64,000 nucleotides of DNA from the NCBI GenBank assembly GCA_027475525.1, contig JAMWFC010000027.1, positions 63,343 to 127,342 of the forward strand. Reading direction: 5' to 3'. Under the pieces are notes generated by a model. The model saw only the letters and a list, made by a program, of their open reading frames with translations. It did not search any database and was not told the DNA's origin. Below, in pieces: positions 25,236-36,605 of the stretch. The position numbers and the translations under genes were made by a program. The first letter of the stretch is position 1, and each line of letters starts with the position of its first letter. This DNA is from Macrolepiota albuminosa (Eukaryota > Basidiomycota > Agaricomycetes > Agaricales > Agaricaceae).

Positions 25236-25620
25236 TAAAACAAAATATAAGCTGCTTATTAAGCAGCATGTAAGTATGTATTTATAATAATGTAAATAAA
25301 ATTATATTATAATAAATATAATATATTTTTAACTAATTCTACTAACTAAAAGCTATGTGACCATGGCCACATAGCATGCTATGCTACAACATGGTTGGGG
25401 ATTTTCATAAATGAGAATTCTCTCCTAAAAGACTGGACAAAGGAAAATGAGATTTTAGTGGATATAGGCACTAATTTTGGCTCAGAGTGATGGAGAGAGT
25501 AATGGGTGAAAATGAAAGAGGTGGACCAAAGTTGAGTGGTCCAGAGCCCCCCACACAGTATGTAACAGCATTTTCTTGGGGTGTTTGCAAGTGTGGATCA
25601 TTATGAGGTATCTACTTATA

Positions 25621-25765
25621 CAGAAAAAAGGTCATGTGAGGCTATAATTAATGATTGTGCTCCAGTCTTTGAAGGTCTCACAATACAAAGCATTATTATG
25701 ACCATATCCAGCATGCCTGTGTAACACAATAAATTCCTCATCAGCTATCCCTACACTTTGTAATA
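25621..25765 (+). repeat. Dispersed repeat, left copy (CpG-decayed)
   Basis: About 145 bp match 30016-30160 in the same orientation. Where the right copy has CG (CACGTG, ACGACCACGTCC, CTGCGTAATACGAC), this copy has TG or CA, a direct record of CpG decay. Confidence 0.8.
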
Positions 25766-26132
25766 TGTTGAGAAAGATAGCAGTAACAATGACAATAATG
25801 CTCAGCTAGCAGAAGATGTAAACAAAGTGATTCAAATTTTTTCTGATCTTTAGTTTAAAGCTTTTTTTCTCAACTACTACAAGTATTATGTATTATTAGT
25901 TGATACAGTGGCTCAAAAAACTGTCCCAATGTTTCATACTTTTTGAAAGATGACATTGGCATGAAGGATGGGAAGTACTTAAAATCCTGATTAAATCACG
26001 TAAAATACTATGGCATCGCAGCTACAAAATGAATCTAAGTTTATGTAATCATGATCAAAACTGATGGAGCAATAGCCATTTTAAAATATTCACTCATTGG
26101 GACAGTTTTTTGAGCATCTCTAATTTTAGTAT

Positions 26133-27010
26133 CTAGTACTTTGCATGTCCTCCATTTGCCTTGATAACTGCTTGAATCCTTCTAGGCATGCTTTCTATTA
26201 GTCTTTGGCATACCTCTGGTGGTATTTCATCCCACTCCTTTGCAACCCTCTTCCATAATTCATGCACACCATAAGGAGGTGTTTCATACTGCTTAAGTTG
26301 CTCTTTGAGGTACTCCCAGAGATGTTCAATAGGGTTGAGATCAGGAGATTGGGCTGGCCACCAAAGGACATTAAAGTTGTTGTCCTCAAACCACTTGTCA
26401 GCCCTCTTGGAGTTGTGTTTGGAGTCATTGTCCTGTTGAAAGTAGTAGGCACCCTCCTCCATCTCCAACTTCTCAAAGTTCTCCTTTCCTCCATCATCCA
26501 AAATTTCACAGTACTGCTCTGCATTCATGATCCCCACCACCTCCACAAGCTTCTCTACCCCATTCCAACCCATACAGCCCCATACCATGAGATTATTTCC
26601 TCCTCCATGCTTCACAGTAGATGTAGTTGTTTAGTCTGAAATGTCTTCTCCTTGTAGCTTCCACACATACTGCTTCCCATCTGACCCAATCCTGTTAATC
26701 TTTGTCTCATCTGTCCACAACACCCTTTTTCAGTCTTCTATAGTCCAGTTCTGATGCTTCTGAGCCCATTTAAGCTGTAGTTGTCAATGTTTAGCTTTGA
26801 GCATAGGAACTTTTCTCTTGGTAGCAGACCAATACCCCTCCTCCTTCAACACATTCCAGACAGTCTTGGAAGAGACAGGGTTGGAAATGATGTTGTTGAT
26901 AAAATTAGTGGCCTGGACAGCTGTATCAAGTCTCCCAGTTGAGATTTGTTGAGCAATAGCCTGTTTATCACATAGAGTAAGGAAGCAGGCTTTTGCTCAG
27001 CAACAAAGAA
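26133..27010 (-). pseudogene. Tc1-like DDE transposase, broken copy A
   Basis: The C-terminal part is open from 26615 to 26133 and shows the second and third catalytic positions of a DDE/D Tc1 transposase: YYFQQDNDSKHNS with the QQDN aspartate, and SPDLNPIEHLWEYLKE with the glutamate. The region before it (VWKLQGEDIS, DETKIN-like) is split by stops and frame changes between 26616 and 27010. Tc1 enzymes cut and paste at TA sites. This copy cannot be active as it stands. Confidence 0.8.
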
Positions 27011-27772
27011 GAAAGTTCCTATGCTCAAGGCTGCTCATTATGCAAACCGGCTCAAATTTGCTCAGTATCATGAAAACTGGACAGTGGAGGATTGGAAAAG
27101 GGTTTTGTGGAGTGATGAGACAAAGAGCTCAAATTTGCTCAGTATCATGAAAACTGGACAGTGGAGGATTGGAAAAGGGTTTTGTGGAGTGATGAGACAA
27201 AGATTAATTGAATTGGATCAGATGGGAAGGTATATGTGTGGAAAATTCCAGGAGAACCACTATCTGACTGCACCACTACATCAACTGTCAAGTATGGAGG
27301 AGGAAACAATTTAATGGTATGGGGCTGCATGGGTTGGAATGGAGTAAGGAAGCTCATAGAAGTTCAGGGGAAGATGGATGCTGCATAGTATTGTGAGATT
27401 TTGGATGAGGGGATGATGGAAAGCTTTGAGAAGTTGGAAATGGAGGAGGAAGGACAATATTTTCAGCAGGACAACGACCCAAAACACACCTCCAAATGAG
27501 CAACAACCTGGTTTTCTAATAACAACATCATTATGATATCCTGGCCTGCCCAATCCCCTGACCTCAATCCCATTGAACATCTCTGGGTTTACATCAAGCA
27601 CAAGCTTTTGGAGTATGAGGTACCCCCTAAAGAAGTGCATGAGTTGTGAGAGAGAGTAGTCAAGGAATAGAATGAAATACTATCAGAGGTATGCCAAAGC
27701 CTCATAGAGAGCATGCCTAGAAGGATCAAGGCAGTTATAAAGGCAAATGGAGGCCATACCAAGTACTAGATA
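27011..27772 (+). pseudogene. Tc1-like DDE transposase, broken copy B
   Basis: It begins in the middle of the protein (AAHYANRLKFAQYHENW, then WKR and the DETK motif) and continues through segments equivalent to MVWGCMGW, FQQDNDPKH-like and SPDLNPIEHLW-like, in changing frames with stops. Part of the disruption near 27051-27204 is a 77-bp duplication that is probably artificial; other stops (for example near 27312, 27500 and 27650) are real decay. It is clearly related to copy A on the opposite strand. Confidence 0.75.
27051..27204. repeat. Perfect 77-bp tandem duplication in Tc1 copy B
   Basis: Copies start at 27051 and 27128, making the peptide ENWTVEDWKR region appear twice in different frames. 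It is a probable assembly overlap. Confidence 0.9.
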
Positions 27773-27797
27773 TGAAAATTAGAGTAAATTAGAGTGG

Positions 27798-27951
27798 GTC
27801 AAAAAACTGCCCCAATGATTGAATATTTTGTTTGATTTATTAATCAGCAAGTTCTTGTCCAAATCACATGATGAGTCAAAAAACTGCCCCAATGATTGAA
27901 TATTTTGTTTGATTTATTAATCAGCAAGTTCTTGTCCAAATCACATGATTC
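27798..27951. repeat. Perfect 77-bp tandem duplication at the Tc1 terminal repeat
   Basis: Copies start at 27798 and 27875, each including GTCAAAAAACTGCCCCAATG. It is a probable assembly overlap; it makes the element seem to have two right-hand terminal repeats in a row. Confidence 0.9.
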
Positions 27952-28086
27952 ATATGTCATTATAAAGCCAAGATGTAGTTGTATGTCATGTGATTTTTTA
28001 CGATTTTTTCGCTTACATAATTGGTGCACACCATGTGAATCTTTCCAAAAAGGCCAAACATTGGGGCAGTTTTTTGAGCCAGTGTA

Positions 28087-30015
28087 TAATGGATGGCCCC
28101 TCCATGGAAGCCAAAAATTATTAGTTATAAGAGGTTATTGAGTATGAGAGGGGTCATTATGGAGGTCTTCAAAAGCTTGTTTTGTCATTATTTTAGATCA
28201 TATACATTATTTAATTGCTACATCAATATATGCTAAAATTAATTTTATGTAGAAATAATCATTAAGAGTGATAGATTGAAGGGCTTGAAGTTCATCAAGG
28301 CATGTTTGGCACCCAAAGCTTGCAAGAATACCTTCAAACTGGCATGCATATGGCTGGTTTATATCAGATACATCTCATCAGCATCTGAGATCTTCTCCTT
28401 CTTCAAAATTTGTGCAAGAAGTTTTTGTTTGCATAGCTCTATCTCCAATTTGAGGTGCAAGATGTCTGTCTTGATGACTTCAAGTAGATTCATTGCTATG
28501 CTGATATTAGATAAGCAGCAACTGACTGAGATGCAATTTTTTTTGGTAGCAATTATTTTTTTTCATTATTTTTGAGTTACATATTGACAATACAATAAGG
28601 CTGGGTTAAAGTCAGACATGCTGCAAAATGGATACTAAGGTTGTAGATAGAGGGCACAAACACATGCTCTGTGTGTAGAAGCAGCAGGGGTGGGTAGGCC
28701 AACATTGGCACCCAGTCTTTGTGGCTGTGCACAAGATCGAGCCATCATGCCCATTATTGTAAACAACCCATTCCTTTTTACCCAGCATGCTTAGTGTGTA
28801 GTAAATAAACAATACATTCCAATAAATAATTTATACTTTTGACATATATTATTGGTTATGACCCTTCAAGACCCATCAATTATTGAGTATTGGAGATTCA
28901 TCAAATTTCCCTGCAAACCAAGTTGGTGGATGCTAAAAACCCATTGGTTTGAAGAGGTTATTGGTTATAAGAGTCATCACTTATAAGAGGTTTGACTGTA
29001 GTCACATTACTTGTGTTCTAGGATGTCAGCTTCTAACATATGTGTAGGCTGAGTACTATTGAGATCTGCTTCTAAGTCATTTCTGCAGACAAGTATATGT
29101 TCATCTACTAGTAATAATACAGTACAAAAACCTGCCAATATCTGGCACTGTTGTGGAATTGAGAGTTTAAAAATTATATCAGATACCAAGAGCATGGGAG
29201 TTGAAAGGTTAATGACAGTCAGCATGTGGCTGGAACTGCTAAATGCATATGTTTATTCATGTTTTTCAGACATGAGGAATGGTTTAACAAGCTTCTGGCC
29301 CTCCTTCAAAAAGAGAAGAGGTGCAATAATGTCACCAAAAAACTTGTATAGCCAGTCAGCCATTTTCATTGATTTTTTAAATGAGGCTATCTATACCTTG
29401 AGTAGAAATTACATCATTTTTCAAGCCAGGCAGTTCCTCACCACCTTCTTAGTCCAATCAATCATCACTATCATCTGGAGTGTTTCAAGATGAAAAAAAA
29501 AGTATGAGCAAGAGTCAAAGCACATGAGAAAGGATCAGAGCCAATGGAGGCAAGGGCATATCATAAAGATACACACTTTTAACACATTAGAGGTAATTTA
29601 CATATATTGATACACATTGTATATTCAGAGTACTCCGGCCAGAATTGTCAGGGAATGCATAGTCTCATCATCTGATTCATATTGCAGTTAAAATCGCCTT
29701 ATAGATGTGATTATGTGTCAAAAGTAGATGGAACCAACTAATAGGTTGAGACATAACAAGAAATGATATTCAAGGTAACAAATAGAGCTATTTTAGTGCA
29801 GAGTACCGTAAAATAATGAACATTGCTCAGCATGGAGATGAATGACAATGAGAGGTACGTAAAGTCACCACACGTTGGCTGCCAAACAATGTATGGCAGA
29901 TAACATGACAGATAATATAGGTAAGTGGTGATTGTGCAGATAACTTGCCAGCACAATGATGGGTCAGTCCTGGAATTATAGTCAAAGCCAGATTACGACA
30001 CCACTGACACATAAT
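28087..30015. mobile_element. CpG-poor transposon debris
   Basis: AT-rich, with few CpG and no intact frame. Phrases such as GGTTATTG(A/G)GTATGAGAGG and GTTATAAGAGGT recur near 28120 and 28960-28990 in the style of DNA-transposon ends. Short frames (for example minus strand 29007-29225) are too degraded to classify. No gene called. Confidence 0.45.
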
Positions 30016-30160
30016 CAGAAAAAAAGTCACGTGAGCCTATGACCTATGATTGTGCTCCAATCCTTGAAGGCCTCACAGTACAAAGCATTGCTACGACCAC
30101 GTCCAGCATGCCTGCGTAATACGACAAATTCCCTATCAGCTATCCCTACACTCTGTAACG
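30016..30160 (+). repeat. Dispersed repeat, right copy (CpG-retaining)
   Basis: Matches 25621-25765 in direct orientation and keeps its CG dinucleotides. The two copies bracket 4.4 kb of relics, as LTRs would, but no LTR termini (TG..CA) or target duplication were identified. Confidence 0.75.
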
Positions 30161-30365
30161 TCAATATCAGTCAGCTAAGAGTTTTCCGTGAACTAAAAAC
30201 TGACATCATTAGTACATCAGCACGTGCCAGCCTATACGCACTGACAAAACATCTCGGACTCAGAGTGGATTTCTAAGGTTCTCTTCAAAGAGTACAGTCA
30301 TCCATAAGCCTTCTTTGATTTATATATCGGACCTTCCTCGCTCGAGGTTTACAGCAATCCGCACC

Positions 30366-31909
30366 ATGGCTACCAAAGACCATACATCGCAGTCCGATAT
30401 CGGGAAGATGAAGACTGAGGCTGATGGAAGTTTCAAACGCGCAGATGCCTCGTTCCGGAATACTATCGAGAAGGGTGGACGCTTCGAGCCCGAGCTTGGT
30501 ACGAACAAGCCTTCTTGCGCTGCTGAGATCTCCTAACTCCGTCGTTCCAGATCGGTATCATCTCTACGTCTCGTATGCCTGCCGTGAGGGATTTTTTCTT
30601 TGAACGACGTACTACGGACAACTGACAGTCGTGATCGCCTTTTTCCAGCTTGGGCCACGAGAACTTTGATCGTGCGCAAATTGAAGGGCTTGGAGGACAT
30701 TATCCGTGAGCCGCGCGTTGATTTCGGTATTTAAGTCGTGCTAAGGCATCAATTCACTCTAGCTGTGACTGTGGTGTCGCCCCGAATGGGCGGACAAGGG
30801 TGGCCTTTTGCCAACGTCGATGCGTTCCCAGATGCCGACGTTGATCCTTTGTACAAAGCCGAGCACGTCAAGGATCTCTATCTGAAAGCTGATCCGGATT
30901 ACAGCGGCAGGTGTGTCGTGCCTATTCATTCTCAACGACCGTCTATAACGAATGTTCTATAGGTTTACCGTCCCCGTTTTGTGGGACAAGAAGACACATA
31001 CTATCGTCAACAATGAGAGTTCGGAAATTATCCGCATCTTCAATACAGCTTTCAACCATTTGGTCCCCCCTGAGAAGGCGACCCTTGATTACTACCCAAC
31101 GGACCTTCGTAGCCAAATTGACGAGCTCAACACCTGGATCTATCCAAACATTAACAGTGGGTTAGATCCGGGTCCTAACCTTGTGTAGCGTGGCTAATTG
31201 TAATTATCTTAGACGGAGTTTACCGAGCAGGATTTGCGACTACGCAAGAAGCGTATCAGAAAGCTGTCGTTGAAGTCTTCGAGGCACTCGACCGGGTTGA
31301 GAAACTTCTAGTTGGAAAGGACTACCTTGTCGGAGATAAACTTACCGAAGCAGACATCAGACTCTGGGTTACAATCGTATGTCTTGTTTCTCGTTCCCAT
31401 CTGTCATTGGTGTGCTTCCAACAAGAGAACTGATTTTTTCCCTTCTTGTGAACTTTATTCCACAGATTCGCTTCGATCCGGTCTATGTAGGCCACTTCAA
31501 ATGTAACTTGCGCACCATTCGTGACGGGTACCCTGCCATCCACAAGTGCGTACATTTCCTTCCACCATCTATCCTACTTGTGCTCCGCGAATTGCGTCTA
31601 TTTTGTTTCGGAACTCCATCCATGGATGGCTCCACTTTACTCCAATGATCTAACAACTTAACACCATTCGCCTCTTTCGACTCACTCCACCACCAACAGA
31701 TGGATGCAGAAACTCTACTGGACGAACCCCGCCTTCCAGTCTTCTACGAATTTCGAGCATATCAAAACGCACTACTATTGGTCTCACGCCCAGGTATCTT
31801 CTTTCTCCCTCCTTTCCTCATGCCCGTTTTTGATTGGTTCGTTTGTACCCAGATTAATCCTACTAGGGTCGTTCCCGTGGGACCCATTCCCAACGTCCGG
31901 CCGCTATAA
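30366..31909 (+). CDS. ECM4: Glutathionyl-hydroquinone reductase / Xi-class GST (Ecm4-like; 9 exons, 319 aa)
   Basis: Exons: 30366..30498, 30551..30583, 30649..30705, 30763..30910, 30963..31156, 31213..31376, 31466..31545, 31700..31793, 31853..31909 (320 codons). The thioredoxin-like N-domain carries the catalytic cysteine Cys55 in [17 protein letters not shown], the CPWA motif that separates Xi-class enzymes from ordinary GSTs. [20 protein letters not shown] is the glutathione-binding strand. The helical C-domain includes [15 protein letters not shown] and [13 protein letters not shown], strongly conserved in Ecm4/YqjG proteins. The C-terminus ends [12 protein letters not shown]. These enzymes reduce glutathionyl-hydroquinones with glutathione and serve quinone and lignin-aromatic detoxification in wood-associated fungi. 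An in-frame ATG at 30315 would add 17 residues with two arginines; I prefer 30366. TTATATAT upstream (about 30318) may be the TATA element. Confidence 0.95.
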
Positions 31910-32927
31910 AGTAATAATATATATATATATATATATAGTGACGAAAAGCCCGTAATTGTACAAGTACCAATTACACAAGCCGTGTAGAATTGTATACATG
32001 TATAGCAAAGTGTGCCGGATCGACAACAGAAAGGAGCTTCCAGAAAAAGCTATTTTCACCTGCGGCGCATCTCCTCTCACACGGGGAATGTATATATATG
32101 AAAAGTAATCTATGCTTTTTTGGTTCTGGAGCTTATGACCTTTTGTTCCTCTAAATTCTAAATTTGACAAAGGGACACTGTATGCAAATGGGTTCGGTCC
32201 GGAAGCGCACAGCTTGATAAAGTAGACAGACATTATACATACATACATAGTATGTTGATAAGTGAGTGAGTGAGTGGTGACAGATAGACACCCTGCACGC
32301 ATGTACGCTCCGCCCGGAGCGGGACGTTAATAAGACGTACATACATCCAATCGCACAAGTGACGAACGAACCTTAAGTGCTACCAATCGGTCTAATTAAA
32401 CCTCGGGCCTGAAATTTGAAATACTCAAGTGCGCAAGTAAGGCGGGACGGAAGCTATATACATCGGCGCTCCTTACTCGCTTAAGGAAAGGACAGCCACA
32501 GAAAGCAAGCAAGCATTGAATATCATCAAAAAACGTAACAAATACAAAGACCGTACAACACGTAATAGGAATGTGTGTGTTGAGAGCACGGGGAAAGGGA
32601 AAAGCAAGGGAATGGGAGAAGATAGGGTATATCAGACAGTATGTAGGTCGATAGTATGTATAGGGATGACAGAGATAGCACTGTACACGTTATATACGTA
32701 CGGGGATGTATGGAAGAGCGTCAATCAAACTACGGATACGGATAGTACCGTGGTAACGTCATGTAGATCATGGCAAAAAGCAACAGGGCACAGAAAAAAA
32801 GAGAGAGGGTCAGCAACGTACACGAATCACGTATCACGAAAACCAAACACTAAAACCAAAAACGATAGAAAAAAGAAAAAAGAAAAAGGATAGTTTTCAC
32901 AAACCAGACGAAAGAGCTCACTCTCAC
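31910..32927. other. Intergenic segment with microsatellites
   Basis: It starts with a TA dinucleotide run at about 31915-31936 and contains CATA repeats near 32238. The remainder lies downstream of the glycoprotein gene on the other strand. Open frames here are short and lack motifs. Confidence 0.4.
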
Positions 32928-34691
32928 TCAGAAGAACAAAAGAGCAAGCACCCCGAACGCGATCGCATGTCCATGTCCGCCGTTTGCACTGAAACGGAAA
33001 CGGAAAGAAGCCGCAGCGTTCGTGGCCGTTGGACTCGCACCAGTCGAAGCTCGAGTACCTGAGCCTGAGTCTAGACCCGACGACGATGCCTATGTACACA
33101 TAAGAAGATCAGTATTCAGTCATACTCAATGTAATCGTTCGTAAGAAGTTGGGTTGGACGTGTAAGCTCGGATCTCGATCGTGATCTCGAGAAGGAATAG
33201 GAGTTGGGAGGGATCGGCGGGATGTGGATCCGGTTGATGGAAAGGGAAAAGAGGGAAAAGCTCACTGTTACGCTTGCGCTCGCGCTTGTGCTCGCGGTGG
33301 TGCTGGTGGGTACGGCCACGAGCCCGTTGGCGATTGTGCTCATTGGTGTGCAGGAGCTGGACGGAGGCACCGGGTGTGCGGCCGGCGTGACTGGTTCGCC
33401 TTGGAAGAACGTCGAGGATCCGTAGACGCCCATTGGCTGTGTGTGTGTAGTCTAAGAAGATTTCGAGAAGCCGGACGGACGCACCTGGCCACTGTCGCCT
33501 TTGCATTGCTCAAAAACGCCGGCGTCGTAGTTGGCTGGCATGTTCCATGCGCATCCTAGCGTGTCGTAGATGTGCTGTGTGGCGCGATCGTGTGAGGATA
33601 GGATAGAGGATAGAGGATAAAGGAGTAGATACGCACTTGACACCAGGTCGGTGCCATCGGACCGGGTTTACATGCACGGAAGCAGAATTGTGTGTCGGAG
33701 ACAAAGTTCTGTTTTTGGCAGAGGTAAGTAAGTAAGTAAAAAGTTTAGGAACGGATGATGGAAAGGACCGACTGTCCACTCGAAGATCTGCTGTAGCGGT
33801 CCGAACGCGGTAGAGAACACGAGGCCGCCGATGGGGTTGCCTGTGTTGGTTATTTAGCCGGTGGTGACCTTTCTTTTCTTTTTTTTTTTGGAGAGGACGT
33901 ACCGTTGCCGTCTTGTCCGTGTGGATCGAGCTAGCAGTGCGGTGAGTTGTTAGGATACCTTGCATTAAAATAGAGAAGAGGAATGGAAATGGAAGACCGA
34001 GTCGGATCAAGTGGCTTGAATAGAATGGACTTCTCATACCTCGCCCTGGAGATGAGTGTGAGGGTTGGGTGAATTGAAAGAGAAAAACCACGTACGCCTT
34101 CATCGCCCGCAGGGATGTTGAGAAATGTGAGGTTGCCTACGCCTGTGTGTGTGTGTGGTGTGTCGAGTTGGTGACGCGATTAGATGAGAGTTTTTACCTG
34201 TGACTTGGACGAAATCAGGGGTCTGGACAAAGTGCGCGCCGGTGATTGCGCCGTCGGGAATGAGGCGGGTGCCAGTGCCGTTCTATGATAGAGTGAGGCA
34301 AAAGTGGAGTGATGGGAAGATCAATACCTTTGTGCACCACGCGACTTCAATGCGCTGGGGTGGGGCGGTGTTAGTGAGAGATCGGCGGGAAGAAGGGACT
34401 CGGTACTCGCCTCGGTGTTGCCGATGACGGCGTCTGGGCCTGGTTTGGGAGGAGCCCAGATGCACCAATCGGTGAGCGAGTTTACTGTGTGTGGTTCGCG
34501 GGAGAAGGTGCGGATGGGGGGACGAGCTTACTATAAGCGTTCTGACAGTCGGACGTCTGGTTGAACGCGGCGGCGCATCGGTTTGTGCCGGCTTGGCCCT
34601 GTTCGGAGTGGTCCGGTGCGTTGGAGGGGAGAAAGGTTGCGCTCTGTGCGAGGGCGCGGGCGGAGAGCAGGGCCAGGACGAGGGAATGCAT
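32928..34691 (-). CDS. Secreted, probably GPI-anchored 'macrofage activating glycoprotein' family protein (12 exons, 329 aa)
   Basis: Minus-strand exons: 34691..34532, 34484..34411, 34354..34328, 34282..34198, 34142..34096, 34045..34040, 33930..33903, 33840..33773, 33708..33637, 33574..33485, 33436..33266, 33089..32928 (330 codons). Signal peptide MHSLVLALLSARALA is followed by QSATFLPSNAPDHSEQGQ, and by family landmarks DWCIWAPPKPGPDAVIGNTE, HFVQTPDFVQVTG, ELDPHGQDGNGNPIGGLVF, QFCFRACKPGPMAPTWCQ and MPANYDAGVFEQCKGDSGQ. A Ser/Thr/Ala-rich stalk and a hydrophobic end (AIAFGVLALLFF) suggest a GPI anchor. The family is annotated under this name in many mushrooms, but its role is unknown. Exon 6 is only 6 nt (encoding GE). 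The second intron has a GC donor (GAG|GCGAGT). It is transcribed divergently from the P450. Confidence 0.88.
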
Positions 34692-34847
34692 CGTGGGGAA
34701 TGAAGTATGTTTTCGCCGTGCCCGTCGTGCGCGTATGTTCTTCTTCTGCCGACTAGCCGTAATCGAGATCCGCGGGAAATGCCGACTGGTCAGTTGGCGC
34801 TAGTTCGTCTATAAAAGTCAATCCAAGTCTGCAACATTCGCGCAATC
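34692..34847. promoter_or_regulatory. Shared divergent promoter with P450 TATA box
   Basis: Only 156 bp separate the two start codons. TATAAAAG at 34810-34817 lies 38 bp before the P450 ATG and implies a very short leader. No obvious TATA faces the glycoprotein gene. Confidence 0.6.
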
Positions 34848-36605
34848 ATGTTTTCTCTATTCGGTCTCGACTTGACTACAGTGGCAATTGCCGCGCCTCT
34901 GGTCTTTGTGCTCGTCCATCTCGTCCCCTATCTCTGGGACACACACAATGCCCGCGCACTTCCCGGCCCCTGGCTTGCCCGCTTCTCTGATCTCTGGCTC
35001 GGTCTCGTCAGCAAGGGTGGTCACCGTTCAGAGTCCATTCACCAGCTCCACCTCAAGCATGGTCAGTTCTCTCTCCTCGTCCTGTCCCATGCTCACCCCT
35101 ATTAGGCCCCTTTGTCCGCATCGCTCCAAACCACATCTCCATAGCCCACCCAGATGCCCTCCAGGTCGTCTACGCCCACGGAAACGGCGCTTTAAAGTCC
35201 AACTTTTACGACGCCTTTGTCTCCATCCGTCGTGGCATCTTCAACACCCGCGATCGCAACGAGCACGCCCGCAAACGCAAGATTGTCGCACACATCTTTT
35301 CACAAAAGTCCGTCGTCGAGTTCGAGCCTCACATCAGGGCACATGTCACTGCCCTCATTGAACAGTGGGATCGTCTCTTTGCCTTGGCCGTCAAGGGCCA
35401 CTCTGGTCCAGAGGGCGGCGGATGGCACGGCAGAAATGGCAGGTTGTATCTTGATTGCTTGCTCTGTACGTTACCCATTCTTCCTGTCGATTCGACTCTG
35501 ACAACACCACAGGGGCCAACTATCTCGCGTTCGACATTGTCGGTGATTTGGCCTTTGGCGCTCCTTTTGGCATGATCCAAGCCGCCAAGGACGTCGCCAA
35601 GGTCCCCAAGAACCAATCCGAGTCCCAAGCCATGTCCTCGTATGGGAAAGAGTCTCGTCCTGAAGACGTTGCAGAGGTGCCCGCAGTCAAGATCCTCAAC
35701 GGCCGTGGCGAGTACTCCATGTCCCTTGGTGTTCTCCCACCGTGGTGGCGTCCATTCGCACGCATGATTCCGTGGTACAGGCGCGGCGAGAAGGACGTCA
35801 AGACTCTTGCCGGCATCGCCATCATGGCTGTGAAGAATAGGCTCATGTCCGAGTCCGATAGAGTTGACCTCCTTGCCAAATTGAAGAATTCCAGGGACTC
35901 GAACGGCAATCTCATGACCCGAGAGGAAGTCACTGCCGAGGCGCTAACGCTCCTGATCGCCGGATCCGACACAACTTCCAAGTACGTTATCTTCCCCCTT
36001 CTTTTGTTCCCCATCACTAAACACCTCACCCAAGCTCCACCTGCGCAATACTCTACCACCTCGCATCGAACCCCGACGCGCAGCGCAAACTGCAGCGCGA
36101 GCTCGACGACGAGCTCGGCTCCGAAGACCTCGTCGCGCCGACCGGCGACCAAGTCAAGAACCTGCCGTACCTCGACGCATGCATCAACGAAGGGCTGCGC
36201 ATCCACTCGACGTCGTCCCTCGGGCTCCCGCGCGTCGTGCCCCAAGGCGGACTCACGGTCCTCGGCGTGCATTTCCCAGAGGACACCGTCGTGTCCGTGC
36301 CCTCGTATTCTATCCACCGCGACGTGGACACTTGGGGCCCCGACACGGAGGCGTACCGCCCTGAACGGTTCCTCGAGGAGGATCGCCAGGCGAAGATACA
36401 AAAGTGCTTCAACCCGTTTAGTACGGGCCCGCGTGCGTGTGTTGGGAGGAATCTGGCGTTTTTGGAGCTGCAGGTTATCGTTGCGGCGTTGGTGAGGAGG
36501 TATGAGTTTGTGTTGGAGAGAGAGGGGCAGGTGTTGCTTACTAGTGAGGGGTTCTTGAGGAAGCCGTTGGGGTGTGTTGTTGGTGTTAAGAGGAGGGATG
36601 TGTGA
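34848..36605 (+). CDS. Cytochrome P450, CYP53-like (benzoate 4-hydroxylase type; 4 exons, 537 aa)
   Basis: Exons 34848..35061, 35106..35465, 35513..35981 and 36035..36605 give 538 codons, a normal microsomal P450 length. An N-terminal membrane anchor (VAIAAPLVFVLVHLVPYLW) precedes the Pro-rich hinge ALPGPWLARFSDLW. The I-helix motif AGSDTTS lies near residues 341-347. The K-helix ExxR is Glu400/Arg403 in NEGLRIHS. The heme loop is FNPFSTGPRACVGRNLA with Cys483 as thiolate ligand. The sequence around IAPNHISIAHPDALQVVYAHG and the heme loop resemble CYP53 enzymes, which para-hydroxylate benzoate in fungi, but family membership is by resemblance only. Reading the second intron through in frame would break the protein, so the spliced form is preferred. 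Confidence 0.9.

Larger units (their letters stand above)
23458..25620. mobile_element. Transposon-derived, CpG-poor region
   Basis: AT-rich sequence with very few CG dinucleotides and many stops. It holds a Copia relic (listed separately), repeated fragments such as GAGAGAAACAACT near 23665 and 23790, and one 77-bp duplication. No intact gene. Confidence 0.6.
25904..28086. mobile_element. Composite of Tc1/mariner relics within TA-flanked inverted repeats
   Basis: The outer ends are TA followed by CAGTGGCTCAAAAAACTG (left, 25904) and its near-complement CAGTTTTTTGAGCCAGTG followed by TA (right, to 28086). TA flanks are the hallmark of Tc1/mariner insertion. Inside, two transposase relics point away from each other: minus strand 26133-27010 and plus strand 27011-27772. 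An internal copy of the terminal repeat lies at about 26095-26115, and two more lie at about 27798 and 27875. The right element seems to have lost its 5' end where it meets the left one near 27010. The block is therefore nested or inverted, not one simple element. Confidence 0.75.

Noticed and set aside
29007..29225. Frame with LLLVDEHILVCRNDLE, resembling a Copia LLYVDDILI-type reverse transcriptase motif
   Set aside because: The catalytic DD pair is absent and the surrounding frames do not continue the domain; too degraded to call.
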